64,000 bases of DNA from Duganella aceris (GTDB taxonomy: Bacteria; Pseudomonadota; Gammaproteobacteria; Burkholderiales; Burkholderiaceae_D), in NCBI RefSeq assembly GCF_011090165.1, contig NZ_JAADJT010000018.1:2254-66253 (forward strand). The letters run 5' to 3'. Below, in pieces: positions 1 through 9,675 of this stretch. Numbering within the stretch: position 1 is the first letter of the stretch; the number at the start of each line of letters is the position of its first letter. The notes beneath the pieces are model-generated. The model ran no database searches and was not told the DNA's origin. It was given only the letters and a program-made list of their open reading frames with translations. Made by a program: the position numbers and the translations under genes.

Positions 1-1350
<1,350 letters not shown>

Positions 1351-1483
1351 ATAACCTTAGCAGGTTATGGTGAATGAGAAGTACGTTGGAACGTTCGTTG
1401 ATACAACTTCATTACCCCATTACTTACTTCTCCCAGATTCCGAGACAGGCGGGCCGCAAGGCACGCCGCTCTTACAAGTCAAA

Positions 1484-1598
1484 GCTTGATGACCATAGCA
1501 AGTTGGTCCCACCCCTTCCCATCCCGAACAGGACCGTGAAACAACTCTGCGCCGATGATAGTGCTGCAACCAGTGTGAAAGTAGGTTATCGTCAAGCT
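1484..1598 (+). rRNA. rrf: 5S ribosomal RNA
   Basis: The sequence from GCTTGATGACC to GGTTATCGTCAAGC forms the closing stem I of 5S rRNA. The conserved core CCCATCCCGAACAGGACCGTGAAAC lies between, given here as the segment at about 1519-1543. The length of about 115 nt is normal. It follows the 23S gene after a 133-nt spacer with no tRNA, the usual order for the end of an rRNA operon. Boundaries are set from the pairing of the terminal stem and may be off by one or two bases. Confidence 0.95.
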
Positions 1599-1611
1599 AG
1601 TTATATTAAAA

Positions 1612-1644
1612 AAGCCCGCTCAGTGATCTGAGCGGGCTTTTTTT
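1612..1644 (+). terminator. Intrinsic terminator of the rRNA operon
   Basis: A 12-bp stem (AAGCCCGCTCAG, loop TGAT, CTGAGCGGGCTT) is followed by a run of T residues. It lies just downstream of the 5S gene and would end the rRNA transcript. Confidence 0.93.
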
Positions 1645-1662
1645 CGTCTGTCGTCAGCATAT

Positions 1663-1686
1663 AAAAAAAGCCCCGTGAGGGGCTTT
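1663..1686 (-). terminator. Intrinsic terminator for pagL
   Basis: The stem AAAGCCCC-GTGA-GGGGCTTT is preceded on the plus strand by a run of A residues. On the minus strand this reads as hairpin then T-run, placed directly after the pagL stop codon. It sits back to back with the rRNA terminator. Confidence 0.85.
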
Positions 1687-1691
1687 GGTAT

Positions 1692-2237
1692 TTAGAAGTG
1701 GTAAGCCACTTTGAGTTCGACGAAGTTCACGCCCGAGTTCGGTTTCTTGTAGCCGCCGTTCGAGAAGTGCTGCAGCTTGACCGCCGCTTCCCAGTTATTG
1801 TCGAACACATAGCCCATCGCGATGTGGTCGCCGAACTGGAAGTGGGTGCCCAGGCGGTTGTCGCTGTTGTTGTACAGCTTGGACAGCATGTGCACGCCGA
1901 TGCCGCCTTCGTAGTAGATACCCTTCTTGTTGTCGTTCTCGAAGCGGAACACTGGCGTGAAGCCGATATCCCACAGCTTGTGCTCGTCGCCCACGCGGTT
2001 CATGTAGCGGTTTTCGCGCCAGACGCCGGTGCTGGCTTCCCAGTAGCCGCTCAGGTGGGTGCCGTTCGATTGGAACCAGCGAACATCCCAGTCCTTGGCC
2101 GCGTTGAGGCGAATCATTTGTACGTTTTCGCCTGCGCCCACGTCGAACGAGACGGAGTCGACCAGTTTGTCGTCGGCAAACGCGACCTGGGTGACCAGCA
2201 ATGCGGCGGCTGCCGCGATCATTTTTTTAGTGAACAT
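1692..2237 (-). CDS. pagL: Lipid A 3-O-deacylase (PagL family), outer membrane
   Basis: PagL is an outer-membrane beta-barrel hydrolase that removes the 3-O acyl chain from lipid A and so remodels lipopolysaccharide. The 181-residue product begins with a signal peptide (about residues 1-21, ending VAFA). It carries the catalytic motif HFSNGG with His157 and Ser159 and a following acidic residue, probably Glu174 in NFVEL. The His-to-Glu spacing is a little longer than I recall for the Pseudomonas enzyme. The chain ends in Phe, as is usual for barrel proteins, and the mature part is rich in alternating aromatic strands. The start is supported by AAGGA five bases upstream. The gene stands alone, converging on the rRNA operon with its own terminator. 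Confidence 0.88.
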   Translation of the reverse strand: MFTKKMIAAAAALLVTQVAFADDKLVDSVSFDVGAGENVQMIRLNAAKDWDVRWFQSNGTHLSGYWEASTGVWRENRYMNRVGDEHKLWDIGFTPVFRFENDNKKGIYYEGGIGVHMLSKLYNNSDNRLGTHFQFGDHIAMGYVFDNNWEAAVKLQHFSNGGYKKPNSGVNFVELKVAYHF

Positions 2238-2356
2238 AGTATCCTTGCAAGTTAATGCTGTATTTCGGTTTTATACGGCTGCCCGAGATTGTACCGGGGT
2301 TCTTGAAATTATTCCGGCGGGCTGACATTTTGATTAGATCAGGAGACATAGTGTCC

Positions 2357-3247
2357 ATGCGAATCGCTTTTCTCGGTATCGGCTTGATGGGGGAGCCGAT
2401 GGTGCGGCGTCTGCTGGCTGCGGGCCATGCCGTGACCGTCTGGAACCGGACGCATGCCAAGGCCGAAGCGCTGGCCGCCATCGGCGCCTATCCGGTGGCC
2501 GCCTTGGGCGACGCGGTGCGCGAGGCGCAGCTCGTCATCTCGATGCTGGAGGCCGGTCCGACCGTCGGCCTGGTGCTGCATGACGCCTTGCCGTCGCTGG
2601 CCGTCAACGCGCTGTGGATCGACATGAGTTCGACGCAGCAAGCCGAAGCGCAGGCTTTCCACGCGCTGCTGACGGCGCGGGGCCGGCGCTTCGTCGACGC
2701 CCCGGTGTCCGGCGGCGTCGGCGGCGCGGCGGCCGGCACGCTGGCGATCATGGCCGGCGGCGCGACTGAAGACTTCGCCGAGGCCGAGCCGGTGCTGGCG
2801 GCGATGGGCCGCGCGACCCTGGTCGGGCCGGCCGGCAGCGGCCAGGTGGCCAAGCTGTGCAATCAGTTGATCGTCGGCGCCACCATCAACATCGTGGCCG
2901 AGGCGATGCTGCTGGCGCAGGCGGCCGGCGCCGATCCGGCGGCGATGCGCGCGGCGATCCGTGGCGGTTTCGCGGAAAGCAAAATCCTGGAGGTGCATGG
3001 CCAGCGCATGCTGGAGCGGAATTTCGTCGCCGGCGGCAAGGTGGCGACGCAGCTGAAGGATCAGCGCAACATCCTGGCGGCGGCCGAGGCGGCCGGCGTG
3101 ACCTTGCCGTTGACCGAGCTGGTGACCGCGCGCTATCAGACGCTGGCGCAGACCATGCCGCAGGCCGACCACTCGGCGGCGCTGTTGGGATTGGAAGCCT
3201 TGAATCCCGGGCAGCGCGTCGGCACCGCCCCGGACCGGCTGGCCTAG
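2357..3247 (+). CDS. NAD(P)-dependent beta-hydroxyacid dehydrogenase (HIBADH/GarR type)
   Basis: The product is a 296-residue oxidoreductase of the 3-hydroxyisobutyrate / tartronate semialdehyde reductase / 6-phosphogluconate dehydrogenase superfamily. These enzymes oxidise or reduce beta-hydroxyacids with NAD(H) or NADP(H). The N-terminal Rossmann motif GIGLMGEPM is at residues 7-15, the substrate-binding DAPVSGG at 114-120, and the catalytic lysine is probably Lys166 in GQVAKLCNQ. ATG 2357 was chosen because the family usually begins with this strand-turn-GxGxxG; AGGAGA at 2341-2346 could serve either it or the in-frame GTG at 2351. The true substrate cannot be read from sequence. The stop codon overlaps that of the converging M20D gene. 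Confidence 0.85.
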   Translation: MRIAFLGIGLMGEPMVRRLLAAGHAVTVWNRTHAKAEALAAIGAYPVAALGDAVREAQLVISMLEAGPTVGLVLHDALPSLAVNALWIDMSSTQQAEAQAFHALLTARGRRFVDAPVSGGVGGAAAGTLAIMAGGATEDFAEAEPVLAAMGRATLVGPAGSGQVAKLCNQLIVGATINIVAEAMLLAQAAGADPAAMRAAIRGGFAESKILEVHGQRMLERNFVAGGKVATQLKDQRNILAAAEAAGVTLPLTELVTARYQTLAQTMPQADHSAALLGLEALNPGQRVGTAPDRLA

Positions 3248-4440
3248 ACTTCTTTTGCCAGGCTGGTCTCGACCAGCCGCACCCAGAAGCTGGCGCCGAC
3301 CGGCAACAGGTTGTCGTTGAAGTCGTAGCTGCCGTTGTGCAGCACGCACGGGCCGAGGCCGTGGCCGCCGTCGCGGTGGTCGCCCTCGCCGTTGCCGATG
3401 AAGATGTAGCAGCCCGGCTTGGCTTGCAGGAAGTAGGCGAAGTCTTCCGCGCCCATGGTCGGTTCGGCGTTGTCGTCGACCTTGTCGGCGCCGACCACGG
3501 CCTTCATGACCTCGACCGCGAAGCGGGTTTCCTTCGGATGATTGACCAGCGGCGGATAGTTGCGGCGGAACTTGAACTCGACCTCGGCGCCGAACGCGGC
3601 CGCCGTGTGCGTGGCGATCTCCTCCATGCGTTGTTCGATCAGGTCCAGCACCGGCGTGGTGAAGGTGCGCACCGTGCCGACCATCTTGGCCTCGTCGGGG
3701 ATGACGTTGGTGGCGCTGCCGGCATGGATCTGCGTGATCGACAGCACCGCCGTGTCGAGCGGACTCTTCTGGCGACTGATGATGGTCTGCCAGCTTTGCG
3801 CGATCTGCACCGCCGTCATCACCGGGTCGATGCCTTTGTGCGGCTGGGCCGCGTGCGCGCCCTTGCCCTTGACGGTGACATAGAACTCGTTACTGGAGGC
3901 CATCATCGGCCCTTCGACCACGCTCATGTGGCCGGCCGGGATGCCGGGCCAGTTGTGCATGCCGTAGATGGCGTCCATCGGGCATTGCTCGAACAGGCCG
4001 TCCTCGATCATGCGTTTGGCGCCGGCCCCGCCTTCCTCGGCCGGCTGGAACACCAGGTACACCGTGCCGTCGAAGTTGCGGTGTTCCGCCAGGTGCCTGG
4101 CCGCGCCCAGCAGCATGGCGGTGTGGCCGTCGTGGCCGCAGGCGTGCATCTTGCCCGGATGGCGCGAGGCGTGGGCGAAGGTGTTGGTCTCCTGCATCGG
4201 CAGCGCGTCCATGTCGGCGCGCAGGCCGATGGCGCGTTTCGACGTGCCGTGCTTGATGATGCCGACCACGCCGGTGATGCCCATGCCGCGGATCACCGGG
4301 ATGCCCCATTCGCTGAGCTTGTCGGCGACCACGTCGGAGGTGCGCTGTTCTTCATAACAGAGTTCTGGATGGGCGTGCAGGTCGCGCCGGATTTGCTGCA
4401 ATTCGGATTGAAATGCAATGATGGGATCTACAAGTTTCAT
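3244..4440 (-). CDS. M20D family amidohydrolase (hippurate hydrolase-like)
   Basis: This 398-residue zinc amidohydrolase belongs to the M20D group (hippurate hydrolase, IAA-amino acid hydrolase, N-acyl-L-amino acid hydrolase), which releases amino acids from N-acyl conjugates in the cytoplasm. Typical motifs are RADMDALP (74-81), the metal-binding HACGHDGH (99-106) and FQPAEEG (131-137) with the general-base glutamates. A later GAEDFAYF motif is present near the C-terminus. The ATG at 4440 is preceded by GGAGA at a good distance, so it is preferred to the in-frame TTG at 4452 that overlaps that ribosome site. Substrate unknown. It converges on the dehydrogenase gene and shares the CTAG containing both stop codons. 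Confidence 0.87.
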   Translation of the reverse strand: MKLVDPIIAFQSELQQIRRDLHAHPELCYEEQRTSDVVADKLSEWGIPVIRGMGITGVVGIIKHGTSKRAIGLRADMDALPMQETNTFAHASRHPGKMHACGHDGHTAMLLGAARHLAEHRNFDGTVYLVFQPAEEGGAGAKRMIEDGLFEQCPMDAIYGMHNWPGIPAGHMSVVEGPMMASSNEFYVTVKGKGAHAAQPHKGIDPVMTAVQIAQSWQTIISRQKSPLDTAVLSITQIHAGSATNVIPDEAKMVGTVRTFTTPVLDLIEQRMEEIATHTAAAFGAEVEFKFRRNYPPLVNHPKETRFAVEVMKAVVGADKVDDNAEPTMGAEDFAYFLQAKPGCYIFIGNGEGDHRDGGHGLGPCVLHNGSYDFNDNLLPVGASFWVRLVETSLAKEV

Positions 4441-4571
4441 TTGCTTCTCCAATTTTGGTTCGCTTGCTTTTTAAGCATCGAGAACAGCCATTGTAGCGCC
4501 TACCACGACCGCATGGGCATGCCTGGAATGGTTTACGATACTGCTTTTAGACATCGCTTTTTTGGATTCCC

Positions 4572-6650
4572 ATGACAACCACACAAGTTCGCGCGGTCTG
4601 CCCGCACGACTGCCCCGATACCTGCGCGTTGCTGGTGACGGTGGAGAACGGCGTCGCCACCGCCGTCAAGGGCGACCCGGACCATCCGACCACCGCCGGC
4701 GTACTGTGCACCAAGGTGTCGCGCTACACCGAGCGCACCTACCACGCGGAGCGGCTGCTGCATCCGCTGCGCCGCGTCGGCAAGAAAGGCGAGGGCAAGT
4801 TCGAGCGCATCAGCTGGGACGAGGCGATCGCCACCATCGCGGCCCGGCTCAAGCCGATTGCGGAACGCGCGCCGGAAGCGATCCTGCCGTACAGCTACTG
4901 CGGCACGATGGGGCTGGTGCAGGGCGAGTCGATGTCGTCGCGCTTCTTCAACCAGATCGGCGCTTCGCTGCTGGACCGCACCATCTGCGCCACCGCCGGC
5001 TTCACCGGCTACAAGTACACCATCGGCGGCTCGATCGGCGTCGACATGGAGCAGTTCCAGAACGCCAAGCTGATCCTGATCTGGGGCGGCAACCCGATCG
5101 CCTCCAACCTGCATTTCTGGACCCGCGCGCAAGAAGCCAAGCGCAACGGCGCCAAGCTGATCGCCATCGATCCCTACCGCTCGCTGACGGCGGAGAAATG
5201 CCATCAGCACATCGCGCTGCTGCCGGGCACCGATGCCGCGCTGGCGCTGGGCCTGATGCATGTGCTGATCGCCGAGGATCTGCTGGACCATGACTACATC
5301 GCCAACCACACGCTGGGCTTCGAGCAACTGAAGCAGCGCGCCGCCGAGTGGACGCCGGAACGCACCGCCGACACCTGCGGCATCAGCGTGGCCGAGGTGG
5401 TCGACCTGGCGCGGCTGTACGGCGGCCTGGCCAAGGCCGGCGAGCCGGTGGCGATCCGCACCAACTACGGCGTGCAGCGCGTGCGCGGCGGCGGCATGTC
5501 GGTGCGTAACATGGCTTGCCTGCCGGCGCTGGTCGGCGCCTGGCGCCACGCGGCCGGCGGCATACAACTGTCGTCCGGCGGCTCGTTCCCGACGCAGAAG
5601 GCGGCCCTGCAACGGCCGGACCTGCTGAAGAAAATCCCGCGCACCATCAACATGACCACCATCGGCGACGATCTGCTGCGGCCGTCGTCGCCATCGTTCG
5701 GGCCGGAGGTGGAGGCGGTGATCGTCTACAACGCCAACCCGCTGGCGATCGCGCCGGACTCGGCCAAAGTGATGGCCGGCTTCGCGCGCGAGGATTTGTT
5801 CACCGTGGTGCTGGAGCACTTCCAGACCGACACTGTCGACTACGCCGACATCGTGCTGCCCGCCACCACGCAGCTGGAGCACGTCGACGCGCACACCTCC
5901 TACGGCCACCTGTACATGATGGCCAACAACGCCGCCATCGCGCCGATGGGCGAGGCCAAGGCCAACACTGAGATCTTCCGCCTGCTGGCGGCGGCGATGG
6001 GTTTCGACGATCCGTGTTTCAAGGACAGCGACGACCAGCTGGCGGCGGTGGCCTTCAATCCGCAGGACGCACGCGCCATCCACTTCGACTGGGAGGCGCT
6101 GAAGCTGAAGGGCTGGCAAAAGCTGAATGTGCCGGACGCGCCGTTCGCGCACGGCGGCTTCCCGACGCCGTCCGGCAAGTGCGAATTCTATTCGGCGCAG
6201 ATGCTGGCCGACGGCCTCGATCCGCTGCCGGCGTATCTGCCGCCGTATGAGTCGGTGGCCAGCAACCCGGAACTGGCGGCGCGCTATCCGCTGGCGATGA
6301 TCTCGCCGCCGGCGCGCAATTTCCTCAACTCCACCTTCGTCAACGTCAAGAGCCTGCGTTCGGCCGAGGGCGAGCCGCATCTCGACATCCATCCCGGCGA
6401 CGCGGCGTCGCGCGGCATCGCCGATGGCGAGATGGTGCGCATCTTCAACGATCGCGGCAGTTTCGTCGCCAAGGCGCGCGTCACCGACAAGGCGCGCGCC
6501 GGGCTGGTGGTGGGCTTGTCGGTGTGGTGGAAGAAGCTGGGACGGGATGGCAAGAACGCCAACGAGGTCACCAGCCAGCGCCTGACCGATATGGGCCGTG
6601 CGCCAACTTTTTACGATACACTGGTACAAGTCGAAAGAGTCGCTGCTTGA
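4572..6650 (+). CDS. Molybdopterin-dependent oxidoreductase (DMSO reductase family)
   Basis: The 692-residue protein is a molybdenum or tungsten bis-MGD enzyme. The N-terminal cluster motif C10-x3-C14-x3-C18 (CPHDCPDTC) with Cys47 should hold one [4Fe-4S] cluster. The molybdopterin oxidoreductase domain follows, with WGGNP near residue 172, and a C-terminal dinucleotide-binding domain begins near residue 570. No Tat signal is seen, so a cytoplasmic location is likely. No ferredoxin-like or membrane-anchor subunit is encoded next to it, unlike formate dehydrogenases or DMSO reductase, so its electron partner and substrate are unknown. The lipoprotein peptidase gene starts 9 bases after its stop, suggesting cotranscription. 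Confidence 0.88.
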   Translation: MTTTQVRAVCPHDCPDTCALLVTVENGVATAVKGDPDHPTTAGVLCTKVSRYTERTYHAERLLHPLRRVGKKGEGKFERISWDEAIATIAARLKPIAERAPEAILPYSYCGTMGLVQGESMSSRFFNQIGASLLDRTICATAGFTGYKYTIGGSIGVDMEQFQNAKLILIWGGNPIASNLHFWTRAQEAKRNGAKLIAIDPYRSLTAEKCHQHIALLPGTDAALALGLMHVLIAEDLLDHDYIANHTLGFEQLKQRAAEWTPERTADTCGISVAEVVDLARLYGGLAKAGEPVAIRTNYGVQRVRGGGMSVRNMACLPALVGAWRHAAGGIQLSSGGSFPTQKAALQRPDLLKKIPRTINMTTIGDDLLRPSSPSFGPEVEAVIVYNANPLAIAPDSAKVMAGFAREDLFTVVLEHFQTDTVDYADIVLPATTQLEHVDAHTSYGHLYMMANNAAIAPMGEAKANTEIFRLLAAAMGFDDPCFKDSDDQLAAVAFNPQDARAIHFDWEALKLKGWQKLNVPDAPFAHGGFPTPSGKCEFYSAQMLADGLDPLPAYLPPYESVASNPELAARYPLAMISPPARNFLNSTFVNVKSLRSAEGEPHLDIHPGDAASRGIADGEMVRIFNDRGSFVAKARVTDKARAGLVVGLSVWWKKLGRDGKNANEVTSQRLTDMGRAPTFYDTLVQVERVAA

Positions 6651-6659
6651 AGGTAACGT

Positions 6660-7787
6660 ATGCGCAATCTTGTCCGCAGTATCAACCGCGCCAGGTATTG
6701 GTTGGCGGCGGCGGGAGCAGTCTTGCTGCTGGCGGGTTGCGCGCAACTGAAATACTATATGCAGGCGGCGCAGGGCCAGTACGCGCTGTGGTCCGACGCG
6801 CGCCCGATCGACGACTGGCTCGGCGATCCGTCGACCGATCCGCAGCTCAAAGCCCGCCTGGAAAAAGCCCTGCTGATCCGCAAGTTCGCGGTCAAGGAAC
6901 TGGGCCTGCCCGATAACGCCAGCTACAAGAATTACGCCGCGCTGTCGCGGCCCTTCGTGCTGTGGAACGTGGTGGCGACGCCGGAGCTGTCGCTGCGGCC
7001 GATCCAGTGGTGCTTCCCGATCGCCGGCTGCGTCAGTTATCGCGGCTACTACAGCAAGGACGATGCGAGCGCCTACGCCGACGAACTGCGCAAGGAAGGC
7101 AACGACGTGCAGGTCGGCGGCGTGCCGGCGTATTCGACGCTGGGCTGGTTCAGCGATCCGCTGCTGTCGACCTTCATCAACTATTCGGACGCCGAACTGG
7201 CGCGCATGGTGTTCCACGAGCTGGCGCACCAGGTCGTCTACGTGCAGGGCGATTCGCAATTCAACGAGGGCTTCGCCACGGCGGTCGAGGAGGCCGGCGT
7301 GGCGCGCTGGCTGGAACTGTACGGCACCGATCCGATGCGCGAAGCCTATACCCGCTACAACGCGCGGCGGCAGGATTTCCTGGCGCTGCTGGTGCGGCAT
7401 CGGCAGATGCTGGCCGACCTGTACGCCAGCAAGAGCAGCACCCGCCACAAGCGCGCGGAAAAGCAGCGCATCTTCGCGCACCTCAAGTCCGACTACCTGA
7501 AGTTGAAGGACAGCTGGGGCGGCTATGCCGGCTACGACCGCTGGTTCGCCGAGCCGCTGACCAACGCCAACCTGAGCGCGGTGGCAACTTATCACGATTA
7601 TCTGCCAGCCTTCCGCACCCTGCTAAAGCAGGAGCGAACGTTCGTGCGTTTTTATGCTGCGGTGCAAAAAATCGCAACTCTTGATCTAGTTCAACGTCGG
7701 CAGCAGTTGGATCAACTGGGCCGCCCGGTAATGCTCAATGCGGAAACCGGCAAGGAGCAGGCGGCGGCGCCGGAAGGCGGGCATTGA
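6660..7787 (+). CDS. Putative lipoprotein metalloaminopeptidase (PF10023-like)
   Basis: The 375-residue product has an N-terminal membrane segment ending in a lipobox LLAGC with Cys27 as the lipid-modified residue, so it is probably anchored in an envelope membrane. The zinc-binding motif HELAH begins near residue 186, and NEGFATAVEE near 202 supplies a further acidic ligand, which is the gluzincin pattern. The overall sequence resembles the bacterial predicted aminopeptidase family known as COG4324. Peptidase activity is inferred from family membership. AAGGTAA precedes the ATG, and the gene follows the molybdoenzyme by 9 bases, though a functional link is not obvious. Confidence 0.82.
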   Translation: MRNLVRSINRARYWLAAAGAVLLLAGCAQLKYYMQAAQGQYALWSDARPIDDWLGDPSTDPQLKARLEKALLIRKFAVKELGLPDNASYKNYAALSRPFVLWNVVATPELSLRPIQWCFPIAGCVSYRGYYSKDDASAYADELRKEGNDVQVGGVPAYSTLGWFSDPLLSTFINYSDAELARMVFHELAHQVVYVQGDSQFNEGFATAVEEAGVARWLELYGTDPMREAYTRYNARRQDFLALLVRHRQMLADLYASKSSTRHKRAEKQRIFAHLKSDYLKLKDSWGGYAGYDRWFAEPLTNANLSAVATYHDYLPAFRTLLKQERTFVRFYAAVQKIATLDLVQRRQQLDQLGRPVMLNAETGKEQAAAPEGGH

Positions 7788-7982
7788 TACCGCAATGCAG
7801 CATAAAAAGCCGTTAGAAGCGTCGTTCTAATTATGGTTAAATGCCCTTGCGTCCACGCCTGCTGCCCGATAGCATCGCATCATCAGTAGGCTAGGATCGC
7901 TCGCATAGACGAAAGACCGCCCCTGCACCGGCACTGTGCGCCGGACCTTACAACGATAATATTCGAGACAAAGAGGCACAGG

Positions 7983-9674
7983 ATGGAAAAAATCTGGTTG
8001 AAGTCGTATCCGCCCGGCATGCAGACCGAGATCGATACAAGTCAGTATCGCTCGCTGGTGCAGTTGCTGGAAGAGTCCTTCCACAAATTCGCAGATCGCA
8101 ACGCCTACGTCTGCATGGATAAATTCCTGACCTATGCCGAAGTCGACGCGCATTCGAAGCGGCTCGGCGCCTGGCTGCAAAGCCGTGGCCTGAAGAAGGG
8201 CGCGCGGGTCGCCATCATGATGCCGAACGTGTTGCAGTATCCGATCGCGATCGCCGCGATCCTGCGCGCGGGCTACACCGTGGTCAACATCAATCCCTTG
8301 TACACGCCGCGCGAGCTGGAGCATCAGCTCAACGATTCGGGCAGCGAGGCGATCCTGATCCTGGAAAACTTCGCCACCACGCTGGAGCAGGTGCTGGGCA
8401 AGACCCAGGTCAAGCATATCGTGGTCGCCAGCATGGGCGAGATGCTCGGCGGCGTGAAAGGCTTGCTGGTGAATTTCGTGGTGCGCAACGTCAAGAAGAT
8501 GGTGCCGCCGTTCTCGCTGCCGAACGCGGTGCGCTTCAAGGATGCGCTGTCGCAGGGCGGCGGCATGAAGCTGACGCCGGTGGAACTGATCGAGTCCGAC
8601 GCCGCCTTCCTGCAGTACACCGGCGGCACCACCGGCGTGTCGAAGGGCGCGACGCTGACGCACAAGAACATCGTCGCCAACCTGTTGCAGAGCGAGGCGT
8701 GGTCGGAGCCGGCGCTGGGCGGGTCGGCGCAGCAGACCACCATCGTTTGCGCGCTGCCGCTGTACCACATCTTCGCGCTGACCTGCTGCGCGATGTGGGG
8801 CACGCGGGTCGGCGCGCTGAACATCCTGATTCCGAATCCGCGCGACATCGGCGGCTTCATCAAGGAACTGGGCAAGTACAAGTTCAACATGCTGCCGGCG
8901 GTGAACACGCTGTACAACGCGCTGCTGAACCACGCGGATTTCGCGGCGCTGGATTTCTCCGGGCTGAAAATTTGCAACGGCGGCGGCATGGCGGTGCAGC
9001 AGGCGGTCAACGACAAGTGGATGAAGGTCACCGGCGTGTCGATCATCGAGGGCTACGGCTTGTCCGAAACCTCGCCGGTGGCGACCTGCAACCGCGCCGA
9101 CAACAAACTGTTCACCGGCACCATCGGCCTGCCGGTGCCGTCGACCGAGATCGCCATCCTGGACGACGACGGCAACGAGGTGGCGCTGGGCGAGCCGGGC
9201 GAGATCGCGATCCGTGGTCCGCAGGTGATGTCCGGCTACTGGAACCGTCCGGATGAGACCGCCAAGGTGATGACGCCGGACGGCTACTTCAAATCCGGCG
9301 ACGTTGGCGTGATGGATGCGAACGGCTTCGTCAAGATCGTCGACCGCAAGAAGGACATGATCCTGGTGTCCGGCTTCAACGTCTATCCGAACGAGCTGGA
9401 GGGCGTGATCGCGTCGCATCCCGGCGTGCTGGAGTGCGCCTGCATCGGCGTGCCGGACGAGCATTCGGGCGAAGCGGTCAAGGTGTTCGTGGTGCGCAAG
9501 GATCCGAACCTGACCGCCGAACAATTGATGGCGTACTGCAAGGAACAATTTACCGGCTATAAGAAGCCGAAATATATTGAGTTCCGCGAGGAATTACCAA
9601 AAACCAATGTCGGGAAAATCCTGCGCCGCGTGCTGCGCGACGAGCAACCCGGCGAAAAGAAAAAGGCTGCATAA
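7983..9674 (+). CDS. fadD: Long-chain-fatty-acid-CoA ligase, copy 1
   Basis: FadD activates long-chain fatty acids to acyl-CoA using ATP, coupling uptake to beta-oxidation. The 563-residue protein has the AMP-binding P-loop YTGGTTGVSKGA near residue 212, GYGLSETSP near 357, the hinge region DRKKDMILVSGFNVYPNE near 450, and the C-terminal PKTNVGKILRR with the catalytic lysine near 540. A 195-base upstream gap probably holds its promoter. Only one base separates its stop from the start of a second, closely similar fadD gene, so the two are surely cotranscribed. Confidence 0.93.
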   Translation: MEKIWLKSYPPGMQTEIDTSQYRSLVQLLEESFHKFADRNAYVCMDKFLTYAEVDAHSKRLGAWLQSRGLKKGARVAIMMPNVLQYPIAIAAILRAGYTVVNINPLYTPRELEHQLNDSGSEAILILENFATTLEQVLGKTQVKHIVVASMGEMLGGVKGLLVNFVVRNVKKMVPPFSLPNAVRFKDALSQGGGMKLTPVELIESDAAFLQYTGGTTGVSKGATLTHKNIVANLLQSEAWSEPALGGSAQQTTIVCALPLYHIFALTCCAMWGTRVGALNILIPNPRDIGGFIKELGKYKFNMLPAVNTLYNALLNHADFAALDFSGLKICNGGGMAVQQAVNDKWMKVTGVSIIEGYGLSETSPVATCNRADNKLFTGTIGLPVPSTEIAILDDDGNEVALGEPGEIAIRGPQVMSGYWNRPDETAKVMTPDGYFKSGDVGVMDANGFVKIVDRKKDMILVSGFNVYPNELEGVIASHPGVLECACIGVPDEHSGEAVKVFVVRKDPNLTAEQLMAYCKEQFTGYKKPKYIEFREELPKTNVGKILRRVLRDEQPGEKKKAA

Positions 9675-9675
9675 G

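Noticed and set aside
1351..1483. Possible tRNA in the 23S-5S spacer
   Set aside because: No cloverleaf or CCA end could be found in the 133 bases; only a short local hairpin is present.
4533..7595. 1020-residue minus-strand open frame opposite the molybdoenzyme and peptidase genes
   Set aside because: It is antisense to two genes with clear family motifs. Its composition (Arg, His, Gln, Val rich with no domain) is what the complement of a high-GC gene gives.
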